DNA of 64,000 nt from Volucella zonaria (lineage: Eukaryota > Arthropoda > Insecta > Diptera > Syrphidae): the NCBI GenBank assembly GCA_963966105.1, contig OZ014531.1:143532734-143596733 (forward strand), in the 5' to 3' direction. The notes under the pieces were generated by a model. That model did no database searches, was not told the origin of the DNA, and was given only the letters and a program-made list of their open reading frames with translations. The position numbers and the translations under genes were made by a program. Of the stretch, positions 31,179-43,149 are shown piece after piece (positions within the stretch are counted from its first letter, which is position 1; every line of letters begins with the position of its first letter).

Positions 31179-33850
31179 AATAGTGCTGCATGCTGGTGCT
31201 TCTCCCGAAAGTGATTTCGTGAGAAATGGTCTTGTTCATTCAACAAGTTGAACGTTTGTTTCTGCCTGACAATCGAATTTAAGTCATTTTCACCGCTTAG
31301 CAGTCTACCGAGATGATTCTTGAATAACTTTAGCTCCGATTGTGACTCTAGTTGTGAGTTTCTTTATTCATCTCCACGCGCTTATGTTCGGGTCATTACA
31401 TATGTTTGACAGGGTTTTCTTAATTTTCAATAAGTTTTCCGTACGTTGTTTCTAGAATAGCATCTCTCCATTTCCTTGATTGATCGCTTCTCAAGCTCTT
31501 TTTGTTACTTTGAGAAGGAAGACATTTTTTCTTCCTATTTTGCTCGTAGAGGGGGCGAGCCACTCTCCTCCTTCAGCAGCACTACTTGGAAGTTATTTCG
31601 CAGATGTCATGCCTGTCAGCGCTCTTAATCACAGCAGTGGGTTTGTGAAGGCGGTCAAGCGAAATCCAGACCAGAAGTTGTAGCAATTCTGATTGCTTTT
31701 GGGCATTGATATGACTGATTTTCAGCACTTTACTCGAGTTATAAATTTATTGAGACCTAGCTCTGCTAGATTGTAACGCCAACTAAATTAAAATAAACGA
31801 TCATCTTAAGAAAGTGAGTACTTCCCTAGACTTGAGTGAAAGTCATCCCTTAAAAAAATTAAGTGCAATGTCAATGGCTATTCTGCTTATATGCTACTGC
31901 AGCATTCTCAGGCAGAACGTCACTATGAAAAATATGACTCTGACTCTCAGTCCTTGTGTCTGATGGCAGTGCATGAGAATCATTAGTAGAAAGGTGAAAT
32001 AGTTCGAGCTATTTTATTATCAGATCATATTTTACTCCTTCTTCCGCATTGTAGACTGTACCGTACCGATTCTCTTTAAATTAAGAAACACTATGCAACC
32101 AATTCAGGTAGCGACTGCTGCATTGTTTATATGTACACTCATATGTACCCTGTATTTCACACAAGAGTTTAATTTGAAGAAAATTACGAGTACGAGTACG
32201 ATTACGATATACAAAGCAATTTTCATTTCGATGTCCAAAATTGAATTCCAATACCCCGAACATTGCAACATATGGTCTACGTTTCCAATCGAGCTAAACA
32301 TTCTTAAAACTCATAAACTTGCCCAAAAGACGTGACCAAACTTTACAAAATTCTTAAAAGCTTCTGTCATTTATCTCAGACATTATCTTGCAACCCTTAA
32401 GTCTCCCGCACTTTTACCCCTACAAGTCGTTTATGGATGTACATTCAAGAAGTCTTATTAAAGCATCCATGCCAAAGTAAAATGAAAAACATTTTGGGAG
32501 AAACACAAAGTATCGCCTCCTCAGTCCTACGAATACCACCCCACCACAACGAAATCACAGCCCCTAATCTAAATAAGCATTCAATTGCCTCGGTGTGTTC
32601 TTCGTTGGTTTTTATGTTTATGTCGCCATTTACAAAGAGGTGGCAACTTTTCCAACATCCAAGTTCCATGTTCAATGTTCCCAGATCCCACTACGTACGA
32701 GTGTTCGTACATCTACCACCCTTCTTTCAATCTACCCTTCAATCCTGCAGACACAAGGTATTCGTAGTTCGAATATACACGAAATAAAATGACACGAGTA
32801 TTGGCTAAATTGGAGAATTATACAGAAACGTGGCTTATACAAGCTGCCACTTAGAGGGATGGAATCTACCGAATAATAGCAAACTCATCCTTAGCTCTAC
32901 TCTATTGAAGTCCTTGGTGGTTCCAGCATATTCAGTAGTGACTAAAAATAGCTGGAGTCGACATCTATCAAACCAAAAACTCAGCATAAAAGTGGTGTCA
33001 TCACAGTCAGAATACCCGGACTGAGGAGGATGATATAGCGTTATGGCGGTGCTACTAACCAAGCATATGCCACCACATATTTCTTTTCATCCTTTCATGG
33101 GGCGGATGTGAACATACTTTGGGTTTTCCCTCTTTTTCCTTTTCTTTTTCTTTTTCCTATTCTTCTCCTGTTTTTTTATTGTTTTAAGTTGTCGGAATAT
33201 GGCTTACTGCTGGAAAGTAGAAACGTCTCAAACGTCTTAAACCTCTCAAGACCGTGTGCTTTCCTTTTTAAAAATTATTGTCATTGCCAGCTCGGTTATT
33301 GGTTTCGTTTCGAGATGAAGAAGAAAGGATTTTCCTTTGCGAAAGGATTATTCGTAAAATATGACGTTAGCTTCAGTTGAAGTTTTAAAAAAGTTGAAAA
33401 TGTGCATATGACATTTTATGGATTGTTCTACACTTCCCAACAGGATTCTGCTCCAAGTTCATAACAATAATTTTTCAGGAGTTCATTTTTATTGCTGCGC
33501 ACATAAATCTTGTGGAAATAATAGAGTCACGTCTGGTGGATAACATTGCTTTGAATTTTATGATTTTCCTCTACAGCTGGCATTGATGTGGTTCTTCATA
33601 TTTTTGAAAAGCCTTTGTCTCTGGGAGAAGAGGTTTTCGTTTTCTTTAAATAAAGAAAACAAGTGACATCAATAATAACATCATTTTGGTTTATAAGAAA
33701 TATTTTAGTTTTTTTGTTCTTTAGACAAATATATGTATATGGTACTCGTATATCTTATGTTTGAACTACAATAAATGGAGATAAAAGAGTGTTATGTCGG
33801 ACTGAGCCTAAATTGCATAAAAATGAAACCAATGAGCGTCCAGTTCAACA
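31179..33850. other. No gene recognised; possible LINE 5' UTR at the left edge
   Basis: The first 100-200 bp may be the 5' UTR of the L2-like LINE (minus strand). The rest has short frames only. Notable are a TACGAGTACGAGTACGATTACG microsatellite at 32185-32206, a pyrimidine-rich tract at about 33120-33180 and a TACTCGTATAT copy at 33743. No known element family was recognised. Confidence 0.45.
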
Positions 33851-33855
33851 CTTCC

Positions 33856-34812
33856 AGTCCACTGGTGATTTGATGTCACGTCTCACCGAAAAGTGGAACC
33901 AAAGCGTACATCAATCTGACGAAAGCAAGATAGTTGCACTTGCTATTTCTAAGGCATTTGAAAGAGTTTGGCATGAGGCTCTTTTGTCGACAATGCGTGC
34001 TTTTGGGATCGATGAGTCTTTTCTTCAATGGATTAGAAATTATCTTTCGGAACATTCAATTCAAGTTGTCTTGGGCGGTTTCAAGTCTGATGGTCACCTA
34101 ATAAATGCTGGTGTGCCTCAAGGCTCCGTTCTATCTCCGACACTCTTTTTAATTTTCATCAACGATCTCTTGTCTGCTTTACATATTCGTTCTCGGACTC
34201 ACGTCCCTGCTCTTCGGGTGGAGAACGGGAATGCCAGCGTATATTAAGCTCATTAAATTCCGATATTAACAGCATAACCAATTGGGGAACTATCAAGAGA
34301 GTGGAATTAATTGCTTCCAAAACACAATGATGTCTGCTGTCCTTAAAGCGAAATTTAAACAGGCAGCCATTGAAACCGAAAAACTTTCCATTCTCGGAAT
34401 GTGTGTCAATGACAACTTGCGTTGAAATGACCACATATACGATGTCGCGAAAAATGCTGCGATATGTTCAGGTTTCCTCAAACGATGTAAGAAATACTTT
34501 TCCCCTTCTGAGCTGGCCTCAATATAATAAGATTCAAAACCGTGCGATAAAACTCGTAGGTGATGCTAATATCACCCAGTCAATGGTCACCCTCGAACAC
34601 CGACGAAAAGTCTCGTGTCTCACTTTGTTTGATCGCTATTTTTACCATCAGTTCTCCATAGAAATCGACAATAGCATTCCGCCCCTTCAAACCTTCAACC
34701 GTAGCACTCGCCTCGCTATGAATGCTCATCAGTATACCTTCCAGACGTACTCTGAAATATTGTGGTTCATTCCTAAGCCGAACAACTGACTTGTGGAATG
34801 CCCTGTCGTACA
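33856..34812 (+). mobile_element. J1 LINE, RT to C-terminal fragment
   Basis: Starts at STGDLMSRLTEKWNQSVHQS, which corresponds to 27481 in the large J1 copy. It continues through KIVALAISKAFERVWHEALL, IRNYLSEHSIQVVLGGFKS, VPQGSVLSPTLFLIFINDLL, but a deletion removes the FADD active site (the frame goes from LLSA straight to sequence after it). The C-terminal part has HRRKVSCLTLFDRYFYHQF and TRLAMNAHQYTF. The 3' end is cut near LWNALS. The frame is broken in three places. In the palm Asp block, A-I-S-K replaces the usual D-I-S-K. Confidence 0.85.
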
Positions 34813-35205
34813 ACTGTGAAATGTACGTAAAACTTTACGATGAATAATATACATAATTTTCTTGCTGCTACAATTTTCATTATAATAAGAAAATATTTTC
34901 TCGATCGAAATATATCGTGGAGTATTCCTACTGAGGAAACCACGTTAAAGCCGAGTACACTACCTTAGAAGTGGTGCGGAAATGTGTGCATAATTGCGGC
35001 CTGAACTCGCGATAAATTGAGAACGATACTTCGTAGGGAAAAAAGTATTGGTACCTTTTTTGTATAGAATTTGACGACCTACAAACTTTCTCTCATGCAT
35101 TTTTCCGGTAGCTCTCACCGTTTTAGCAATACACGCGAAAAACGAAAATTGTTGACCTTTGACCTCGGCTGAAAAACAACGCACAAGCGGGATCTATAGG
35201 AACTT
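34813..35205. other. No gene recognised
   Basis: A minus-strand frame at 34960-35184 is open for 74 codons but matches nothing I know. It adjoins the copia remnant and may be part of it. Confidence 0.35.
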
Positions 35206-36580
35206 TTGACATAGCATTTGTAATGACGTATTCAAAACCTGTATAAAAATCAAGCTTGTTGGGATTTAATGCAAACTCAGCCCTTTTTTTCGTCTATTTT
35301 GTCTGCGTTATACAGCAAATCTACCAACTGAAGGTTTGTCGCTACCAGTCCATCATCGATGTATACAGCAAGTATTATTCTACATCTATTGTCTGCTGAT
35401 ATGAAAATGCAGAAATTCATCTTGTTCGGCTTCAGTTAAAAATCCTTGAGAACTCCGGTCAACTTCTGGTTCCAGCAACGTGACGCCTGTTTGAGTCCGT
35501 ATAAACTCTTTCGCAGCTTGCAGACCCTGTTTATGCCATCACCAAAATCCTCTGGCTGGTGCATGTAAATATCCTTAGTGAGATCGGCATGTAGGAATTC
35601 AGTTTAAATATCAAGCTGGGTCAAAACTAATTCTTCATTCGCCGCAATGGCAAAAATCAAACGAATCGAAGTGAAGTTCACCATATTCCCGGGAGTAACC
35701 TTGTAGTCTTGCTTTATACCGGTGTTTTCCGACGCCCGGATCTTTACACCATTTGTACACCCATTTGTTTCCAACTATTTTCCTCTCCGTAGGACGAGAT
35801 ACTAGATCTTACGGCGATTTTTGGCTTTTTATATCCTCTGCCATTGTTCCTTCCCCTGCACCTTGTCTGTGCAAGAAATAGCATCTTTGTAGCTTTGTGG
35901 CTTTCCTTGCATAAAGAATGCATGTTTTTCTACAAAATTACAAGTCACTGATGCAGCCTCCTTCCTTTTTCATAGTCGATACCTTAGAGGAATAAAAACG
36001 TTTGAGTCATGATCCACTTCTACTGCGTCCTCTGCTACAGGTTTGAAAGTGCTAGTCTTTTGCTGCTTCCAATTTCATCGTTTGGCCATTCAAGCTGCAG
36101 TACTCGTACTTAGAACCGATGAGCTTGAAAGCATTCGTGTTTCTTCCATTAATTAAACGTGACGTCAAATTTTCCAAAGTTTGCTGGTCTTTGGTCGTCG
36201 ATTAGCATGCAGAAAAAAATTATCTAAAGGTTTCTGGAAGGGTCATCGAAATTTTGGTAATTACCATGGTTTTTGTAACCTCTTCCCCAATATCTCGCAG
36301 CTACCTAGCTATGTTCTCTAACTTTGAGATATGCGTTGCTATTTACATCATCTTCGGGTTTCATCTTAAAGGCACAGAAATGCTTCAACAACATATGCGC
36401 GTTCGCTTTTGATGATTGTTCATACACTGTTTGAAGTTTTTCACACATTTTTCTTGCAATGTTGCAATTCACTTTATGCCGAAGCGGTATCGGGCCATGT
36501 TTAACCCATACTGCTAAACGATTATCATAGATCATGATACAAATATAAAGGTAGTATCTTGCGCATGTGTCAACAAAAGA
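35206..36580 (-). mobile_element. Copia-type LTR retrotransposon remnant
   Basis: The minus-strand piece 36586-36305 is a copia-type gag: ARKMCEKLQTVYEQSSKANA and LKHFCAFKMKPEDDV are the usual W-L-YE-S-N and L-L--KM blocks. Sequence from about 36300 to 36100 continues the gag in other frames. From 35800 to 35220 the RT is readable in fragments: NKWVYKWCKD, ARLVAKGYSQ, VCKLRKSLYGLKQASRCWN and the catalytic AVYIDDGLVA near 35370 (usually YVDD). Protease and integrase are missing between the two, so an internal deletion has removed most of pol. No LTRs were identified. It is a thoroughly decayed copy. Confidence 0.82.
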
Positions 36581-36793
36581 AAACAAGAAAAAAATCCAAG
36601 ATGGCTGACCGATGTGACATCAATTTTTGTTTACGTTTATTAGCGCTTTGAGAAATACATTAGTTTGAATTCTTTATGAAAATGTTTCTTTATTTATAGT
36701 TAGAAATATTAATTAATAGCAATTCAAAAACAGCAATCGCTTGTGATTTATTGCCGGGATGTCTGAAGATACATTTAATAGGTGTACGTAACA

Positions 36794-37679
36794 CATGGGC
36801 TGAAAAGTCCGTGCCGTTTCTTAGAGTCCACAAAATGATTACGAATGACCGTAAAGTGAAGTTGATCGATATAGCTGAGGCTCTGAAGATATCAAAAGAG
36901 CGTGTTGGATATATCATACACGAATATTTGGACATGCGAAAGCTCTGTTCAAAGTGGGTGCCGTGATTGCTCACAGTCGACCAAAAACAACAACGTGTTG
37001 ATGATTCAGAGGAGTGTTTAATGCTGTTCAACCGCAATAAAGCCGAATTTTTGCGTCGGTATGTGACAATGGATGAAACTTGGCTCCATCACTTCACACC
37101 AGAGTCAAGTCGGCAGTCAGCTGAGTGGCGAGCAGGCGACGAACCTCGTCCTCGACTGGCAAGGTTATGGCATCCGTATTTTGGGATGCACATGGAATAA
37201 TTTTCATCGACTATCTCCAAAAGGGTGAGAATATCAACAGCGACAATTACATTACGTTGTTGGAGCGTTTGAAGGACGAAATCGCAGAAAAACGGCCGCA
37301 TTTGAAGAAAAAGAAAGTGCTGTTTCATCAAGACAATGCACCGTGTCACAAGACGATGAAAACGATGGCAAAATTGAATGAATTCGGCTACGAATTGCTT
37401 CCCCACCCACCGTATTCTATAGATTTGGCCCCCAGCGACTAATTCCTGTTCGCAGACCTCAAAAGAATGCTCGCCGGAAAGAGATTTAAGACCGAATCGC
37501 CGAAACAGAGGCCTGTTTTGAGGCTAAACCGAAATCGTACTACAAAACTGGTATCGAAAGATTGAAAAATCGTTTCAATCAGCGTATCGCCCTCGAAGGC
37601 AACTATATTGATAAATAAAGTTGAGTTTTGCAAAAATTTTGTGTTTTACTATAACACGGCACGGCCTTTTCAGCCCATG
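36794..37679 (+). mobile_element. Internally deleted mariner, copy H
   Basis: An 886 bp element with inverted terminal repeats: CATGGGCTGAAAAGTCCGTG left and, reading inward from the right, CATGGGCTGAAAAGGCCGTG. A TA duplication is not evident. The transposase begins only at the second HTH (DRKVKLIDIAEALKISKERV near 36850); the first 70 or so residues are deleted directly after the terminal repeat. It continues WVP (stop at 36964-36966), YVTMDETWLHHFTPESSRQS with the first Asp, then in another frame FWDAHGIIFIDYLQKGENIN, LFHQDNAPCHK with the second Asp, and DLAPSD followed by a stop at 37440-37442. It belongs to the mellifera/capitata-type mariners. Confidence 0.9.
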
Positions 37680-38035
37680 AGACAAAGGGACGACTTCTAT
37701 TGTTTGAACACATACTTACATATGGATGGCAAATGCAGTTTATTGATACACAGGCTTACATCAAAATTATTAAACATGGAAAAGAAAATATTACAAGTTC
37801 AAAATAAAATTACTTATGTCAAGTATTTTATAAAATTGTTTTCGTCATTTTTCTTTTCCTTTTTGTCAAATTATTTTCGATTGCATAAGGCGCTTAATTC
37901 TGAAGTACATTCGCGACCGAAAGAAAATTTCTTTGACTTTTCTTTCGGGAGGCATGTCTTTTGATAAATTTAGCAATTGTTTTAAGTAAATATGACAGTA
38001 AACTATTTCTTTCTAATCAAAGTTTTTAAAAATTG
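37680..38035. other. No gene recognised
   Basis: AT-rich spacer between mariner H and the P-like gene. A short frame at 37608-37964 is uninformative. Confidence 0.4.
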
Positions 38036-38328
38036 CCACCATTCTTTCCATATTAGCCATTATTTCGGCTGTAGGTTTTTGAAGAAATCCCTCCGTTAGC
38101 TGATTAGTCCAAATAATCCTTGCTGCATCTCTTGAATAGTTAAATCCGGATTTTTGATCCTGTGGCAAATGTAGCCTGCCAAATGCTCCAATCCACCGTA
38201 CTGCAAAGATTCCAGTTCATCCGCCGTTTCTTCAGTCGTTGGAAAGTCATGATTTAGTGTTATTAGAAGGGTGATACTTAAATAGACTGTACATTCCAAA
38301 TCTGGTGTGTCATCTACTGATGTATTGC

Positions 38329-38399
38329 CTGCGAAAGACACAAATAGTATATTGTGTTGCATTAAAATAATTATATTGAAGAAAAGAAATAATATATAC
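38329..38399 (-). other. Intron near the 3' end of the P-like gene
   Basis: Starts GTATATATTA, ends TTTCGCAG. Splicing joins LSMN and G-NTSVDDTPDLE in frame (phase 1). It is 71 bp long. Confidence 0.72.
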
Positions 38400-38824
38400 C
38401 ATTCATTGATAGATTCCGTTCATTTCGTCCAAGTATACTCGTATATGACCGAAGTCGGTACATAAATTCCAACCAGTTCGGAAGATCATATAGGCCAGCT
38501 TTCGATCGAATCGTTCCGAAAAAATTCTCTAAAACATCTTGATTGAGCCTATATGTCAGTAAATACGAAATATCGTATTCAATTTTCAGGTCATTGTACA
38601 AAAGTTTTAGAGAATTATTCGCCATGATAATGCCTAAAAGTGATGTAAAATTATAAAAAAAGGACGAGTTTAATTCAACAGTACTTTTCTGAAAGGGCAT
38701 CATGTTTTTTTTCCTTGTACTCTCATGTTAAACGTCACTGCCGTCATCTTATCGATGATTTCAAATTTTCGCGACTGTCTTGGTAATGAACTCTTACGTT
38801 AAGACAATCGAACCAATCAGTCAC

Positions 38825-38884
38825 CTGAAATTCTAAATATGCTTGTAATATTTGATTTTAAAGAAAATTACTTGTATTAGATAC
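38825..38884 (-). other. Intron of the P-like gene
   Basis: Starts GTATCTAATA, ends GAATTTCAG. Splicing joins CSEFFKY and VTDWFDCLN, which matches the uninterrupted protein order in P-type transposases. It is 60 bp long, phase 0, and contains an in-frame stop, so splicing would be required. Confidence 0.75.
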
Positions 38885-40082
38885 GTATTTGAAAAATTCA
38901 GAACACTTAAGCCATCCTTCGGAACTTATTTCACCCAAGCTGCTAGCATGCATAATAGCTTGAGATACAGCGTGTGAAAAAAGTTTTGTAGCTAGCTTCA
39001 CCTTTTGACGCTCTGCACCTTTAACATTCAAATTCGTTAGTGATATTTTGTATGCAATACTTACATCAGACTTATCATTCGTTTTTGAAATAAGTTCTTC
39101 AACGATTCCTTCGAAATTATTTGCCCGTCCAAAATGAAACCATCACTATCGACAAAGTTGTTCCGGATGGGTTATATATGATGATGCACGTCAGCAAATA
39201 CATATACTTTCTTCGATTCATCCGTTGGATTTCGGAAAAAAAATTTTGTTACAATGATTTCAAGTTCACGCAGCACGGCTTGATTTGTCCCCCAAGGTCA
39301 CAGACGATCACACGCACTTTAAAACCACACGGACTTAATTGCGCGATAATACTAAAAAGTATTTGTTTGGTCATCCGTTGGTAAAAAATTGTCAATTGCC
39401 AGACAAGCCCCTTATCATTGCCACTTGAACGTATTTTGCTGCTTTTAGCGTCTCAGTTTTGCGTTTGTCGTACACTATTTTCTCTTTGACTTTCATTTTC
39501 TCAAATGAAAGTACACAGATCCTATCCATTTCTTCCATATCCACGTTTTTCAAATTATTCCAGGATACACATCTAGCTTTAAGCACCAGTTTTTCAAAGT
39601 AATTACAGCTGGAGGAGGATACTGCTTTTTCTGCAATCGGTAAGCACGGGGCCAGCTGCGTGTATGGCTATTGCATTTCCAATATCTTCAGATGACCATT
39701 TTATCTGCTTGCGAGGGCATTCCAATTTCTTTATTTGCCCCTTGGCAATAATATGGCCAACGGAGTCAATGTTGTTGTTTCCAGATCATAGCTTTCAGCT
39801 CTGCTATTTGTTCCAGTAATCTGCAAAATACAAATATATGAATTGAACTTCTTTTTTAGCGCATTACACTTATTTAATTTGTGATTTACCTACTGGGAAT
39901 ATGCCGGGGTGAATTACTCAGTTTGCGTACTACAATTGATCATTGTATGTTCAATTTCTGATCCGCAGTCTAACTTAGTAGTCTCCTCGCCTGTTTGTGT
40001 GGAACAATTGATGTTGTTCGATAGGAATAAATCACCTGTGGGGACTTCCAGCTCTATGTTCTCCTTATCAAATACTGGATCA

Positions 40083-40149
40083 CTAAAATAAAAAATTAGT
40101 TAATGTTAGTATCCCTGAATAACGAGTATAATAATTAATCTGCACTTGC
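40083..40149 (-). other. Possible GC-AG intron of the P-like gene
   Basis: Donor CAG/GCAAGT and acceptor TTTTAG. Splicing gives GVFIF-S-DPVFDKENIE. The GC donor is the only one that keeps the frame, so this is less certain than the other two introns. Confidence 0.45.
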
Positions 40150-40587
40150 CTGAAGATAAAAACTCCGTGTAGGATACGGAAATCCCGAGCAGTCGTTTTG
40201 TTTTTGTCGTTTGGAAATGGCAAAAACACGGAAGCTACTGCGTCTTCTTTGAGACGTCTTGTTTTTAAAGATATTCCATACTCTTCATACATTGGGTTCT
40301 TTGGCACAAAATCACTTTTTTCAAAATGTTTAGAACGAATTCGTGTTGTTTTCGTGTTGAATTTATCTTTTTGACGGCACAAAACACCCCACTGCTTGCA
40401 CATTTTGTTTGAATGATATATCTTCGTTCCCAGTTTTATTTTTATTGTTATTATTGTTCACAGAACACCCAAAAACTGCACGGCGTATTTTACCACTGTT
40501 AATCTTCTGTATTCACTTTAAATAAAAACATATTGAGAGAATTTGACAGATGCGCAGAACGAAATCAAAATATTTGCACGGAGTATA

Positions 40588-41012
40588 CAGTGGTAGACAT
40601 TCACACACTAATTTTTTGTTGTGGTTTAAATTGTTTATTTAATTTTCAGTTATTAAAAAAAAAGTACCTCAATAATATTGAAAACATTTTTTTTTTTATA
40701 AAAATGTGGAAATTGAGGTAGACATGCGTTTATACGCACTTAAGTTAGAGTTTTTTGAACTTCACAATTATTGTTTTTAATAAATTTTAATATTTCGTGT
40801 TACCTCCATTGTTCTCTATGATGGAAAAAACACAATATGGTATGGATTCGATTAACCTATGGAGAGTATTGGGTCGCATTTCAAGCCAAGCCCGACGAAT
40901 TCCATTTTTGAACTAGGACACGCTATTGCATTGCTTCCTTTTTGAATATACTTTACCAGCAAATATGCCCCAAAGGTTCTCGATAGGGTTGCAATCTGGC
41001 CGGCCATTCAAG
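40588..41012 (-). mobile_element. Tc1-type transposon, 3' end fragment
   Basis: The minus strand encodes the C-terminal end of a Tc1-like transposase: CNPIENLWGIFAGKVYSKRK followed, after one stop, by FKNGIRRAWLEMRPNTLHRL and IENNGGNTKY. NPIENLWG contains the final catalytic Glu of D,D34E Tc1 enzymes. The 3' terminus, reading outward to 40588, begins CAGTGGTAGACATTCACACA on the plus strand after a TA, the CAGTG end typical of Tc1. The N-terminal side is cut at the TA where mariner B inserted and does not resume beyond it. Confidence 0.85.
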
Positions 41013-41014
41013 TA

Positions 41015-42245
41015 TTGGGTCTATAACTTAATTCGCGCGGTTTGCTGAGATGGCGTATCTTGTATTATTCCATTGGAACATACGTTGGAAAGCTTCTGTC
41101 ATTGTACGTCATTTCAGTATATGTCATTCATTTGAAGCGTAAACAACAATAATTTTTTTTCACTCAAATATGTCGAACTTTGTGCCTGAAAAAGTGTGTT
41201 TGCGGGGAGTTCTTCTTCATTACTTTAATATGAAGAAAACTGCTGCCGAAAGTCATCGTATTTTGGTGAAAGTTTATGGTGAACATGCGCTAGCTGAGCG
41301 AACGTGCCAAAAGTGGTTTGCACGATTTAAAAGTGGTGATATTGGCTTGCAAGACTATGAACATCCTGGGCAGCCAAAAAAGTTTGAAGACGAAGAACTG
41401 GAAGCATTACTCTATGAAGATTGTTGTCAAACACAAGAAAAGCTCGCAGAATCTTTGGGTGTCACTCAAGCAGCCATTTCAAAATGTTTAAAAGCAGATG
41501 GATATATTCAAAAGCAAGGAAATTGGGTTCCAAATGAACTCAAGCCGAGAGACGTCGAAAGGCGGTTTTGCATGTCCGAAATACTGCTGGAACGCCACAA
41601 AAGGAACTCATTTTTGCATCGGATTGTTACTGGTGATGAAAAATGGATCCATTACGACAACCCCAAGCGCAAAAAATCATATGTGAAACCCGGCCAACCA
41701 GCCAAATCAACGGCAAAGCCAAATATCCATGGTGCGAAGGTAATGCTCTGTATTTGGTGGGATCAGATGGGTGTGCTGTATTATGAGCTGCTAAAACCGG
41801 GTGAAACCATCAATGGACAACGCTACCGAACACAATTAATCCGTTTGAAGAGAGCAGTGACCAAAAAACTCCCGGAATATGCGACCAGACACGAGGCAAT
41901 AATTTTCCATCATGACAACGCTCGGCCTAACATTGATATTCGGGTTAAGAACTATTTGAAAAACAGTGGTTGGGAAGTCCTATCCCACCCGACTTATAGT
42001 TCAGACCTTGTCCCTTCTGACTACCATTCGTTCCGGTCGATGCAGAACGCCCTCACTGAAATACGGTTCACATCAGAGCAGAATATCAAAAATTGGCTTG
42101 ATTCATTCTTGGCTGCCAAGCCGGAGTAGTTCTTTTGGGATGGGATCCACAAATTGCCAGAAAGATGGGAAAAAGTCATAGCTTCAGATGGGCAATACTT
42201 TGAATAATACTATTGCACATAAACGTTAAAATTTTGAAAAAAATA
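41015..42245 (+). mobile_element. Mos1-type mariner, copy B
   Basis: The left terminus TTGGGTCTATAACTTAATTC follows TA at 41013-41014 and matches copy A. The right terminal repeat is missing: the 3' UTR stops at about 42245 where copies A and C continue. The transposase is almost intact. Confidence 0.9.
41170..42207 (+). pseudogene. Mos1-type mariner transposase with one nonsense codon
   Basis: From MSNFVPEKVCLRGVLLHYF the frame is open for 319 codons to TAG at 42127-42129, then continues in the same frame as FFWDGIHKLPERWEKVIAS to DGQYFE. Copy A has GTGCAG where B has GAGTAG. Both HTH motifs are present (ERTCQKWFARFKSGDIGL; TQEKLAESLGVTQAAISKC). Catalytic residues: VTGDEKWIHYDN, IIFHHDNARP and LVPSDYHSF, the latter two with 34 residues between. 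The missing 25 residues include the conserved C-terminal WD-IHKLPERW helix region, so activity is doubtful. It is the best-preserved member of its family in the window. Confidence 0.93.
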
Positions 42246-43110
42246 CATACAGGAATGGGTGTGGAACAACAGCTTGTCTTTAAGTGCCGAACTCCCTCTC
42301 ATCATCTAAACCTGTGCAATTTTGTAACCAAGATTTATTTGCTGCAGATATAAGCTACGAAACGAATGGTGAATGGCACACGTTCGTCGTTGCGTCTGTT
42401 TATTTCCCCCTTTGATTCGCTACTGCCGCCACCACCGGAGGGGGTAACAGAACTCATTGAATATTTTGATTCCAAGAAGATGGGACCTATCCTATCCTAT
42501 GCTGCGATGCTAATGCTCAGTTCACATTTTGGGACAGTAGCAAATGCAACGTGAGAGGTAAACATCTCTTGAACTTCATACTATCGTCAGATCTGGCTGT
42601 CAACAATGTTGGCTCTTAGCCAACTTAAGGAAGCTGTCCAGAACATGAACGGCACCCTCACCAAGTTTTTCGAAGTGGCATATCCAGTCAGTAAGCAATC
42701 CTGCAGATCGCCCGTTCCTTGGTGGAACGCAGACCTGCTGCGTCTTCGTAAAGAATCCAGAAAACTTGGGACTAATTTGGAAGATGAGAATCTTTACAGA
42801 TCAAAGCAAAGAGATTTTAGTAGGCTTATTCGCATTTCGAAGAGTGCCCCTTACAAAGCTTTTTTACGAAAAGATTGAAACAATCGGTGAAAGCAGTAGG
42901 CTGGTCAAAGTCCTCAAAAGGGGAAGATGAACCAGGCTAGAACCACTCAGAAAATCTGACGGTACCTATACTGAGTCGAAAACAGAGACTCTCCATCGCA
43001 TGCTTAAGTCTCACTTCCCAGGTAACCTAATCGGAACCAGCTCACAACTAGCTCCTATCAAAGATGCTGGTGGTGAGCTGAACAACATAACACGCCGTAG
43101 CTGGTATATC
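42246..43110 (+). mobile_element. RNase H-clade-type LINE (R1/LOA group), endonuclease and linker fragment
   Basis: Endonuclease blocks appear in two frames: FPFDS-like ISPFDSLLPPPPEGVTELIE near 42395, CCDANAQFTFWDSSKCNVRG near 42500 and LNFILSSDLAVNNVGS near 42570, then the linker VPWWNADLLRLRKESRKL near 42716 and FSRLIRISKSAPYKAFL. A frameshift leads to SDGTYTESKTETLHRMLKSH near 42955. About 200 residues between the endonuclease and linker are missing. No RT from this family follows. Confidence 0.7.
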
Positions 43111-43149
43111 TCATCGGTTGTGGTGGCGGTTGAGGCTGAGGTGTACTAT

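Larger units (their letters stand above)
38036..40510 (-). pseudogene. P-element-like transposase with THAP domain, broken but intron-bearing
   Basis: Read on the minus strand. Near 40480 AVFGCSVNNNNN starts a THAP zinc-finger domain, which continues after a frameshift at about 40403 as MCKQWGVLCRQKDKF, RIRSKHFEKSDF (Arg where a zinc-binding Cys is expected) and RRLKEDAVASVFLP. After a possible GC-AG intron come a Ser/Thr-rich linker with a repeated NCSTQT motif (40082-39910), then MEEMDRICVLSFEKMKVKEK, WQLTIFYQRMTKQILFSIIA and VYVFADVHHHI, a block of the P-type catalytic core. Next are LTNLNVKGAERQKVKLATKL, DWFDCLNVRVHY, LNQDVLENFFGTIRSKAGLY and, after another intron, a C-terminal tail ending near 38040. 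Several frameshifts and stops break it. The layout is that of Drosophila P and THAP9 transposases. Terminal repeats were not found. Confidence 0.82.

Noticed and set aside
32081..33062. Several overlapping 60-116 codon frames on both strands
   Set aside because: They mutually overlap in different frames, are low in typical domains and surround microsatellite-like sequence. None can be supported as a gene.
33120..33180. Pyrimidine tract as a splice or regulatory element
   Set aside because: Simple CT-rich tracts are common; no adjacent exon can be shown.
36794..37679. TA target duplication for mariner H
   Set aside because: The bases outside the matched terminal repeats are not TA on both sides, so the exact boundary could not be fixed by a duplication.
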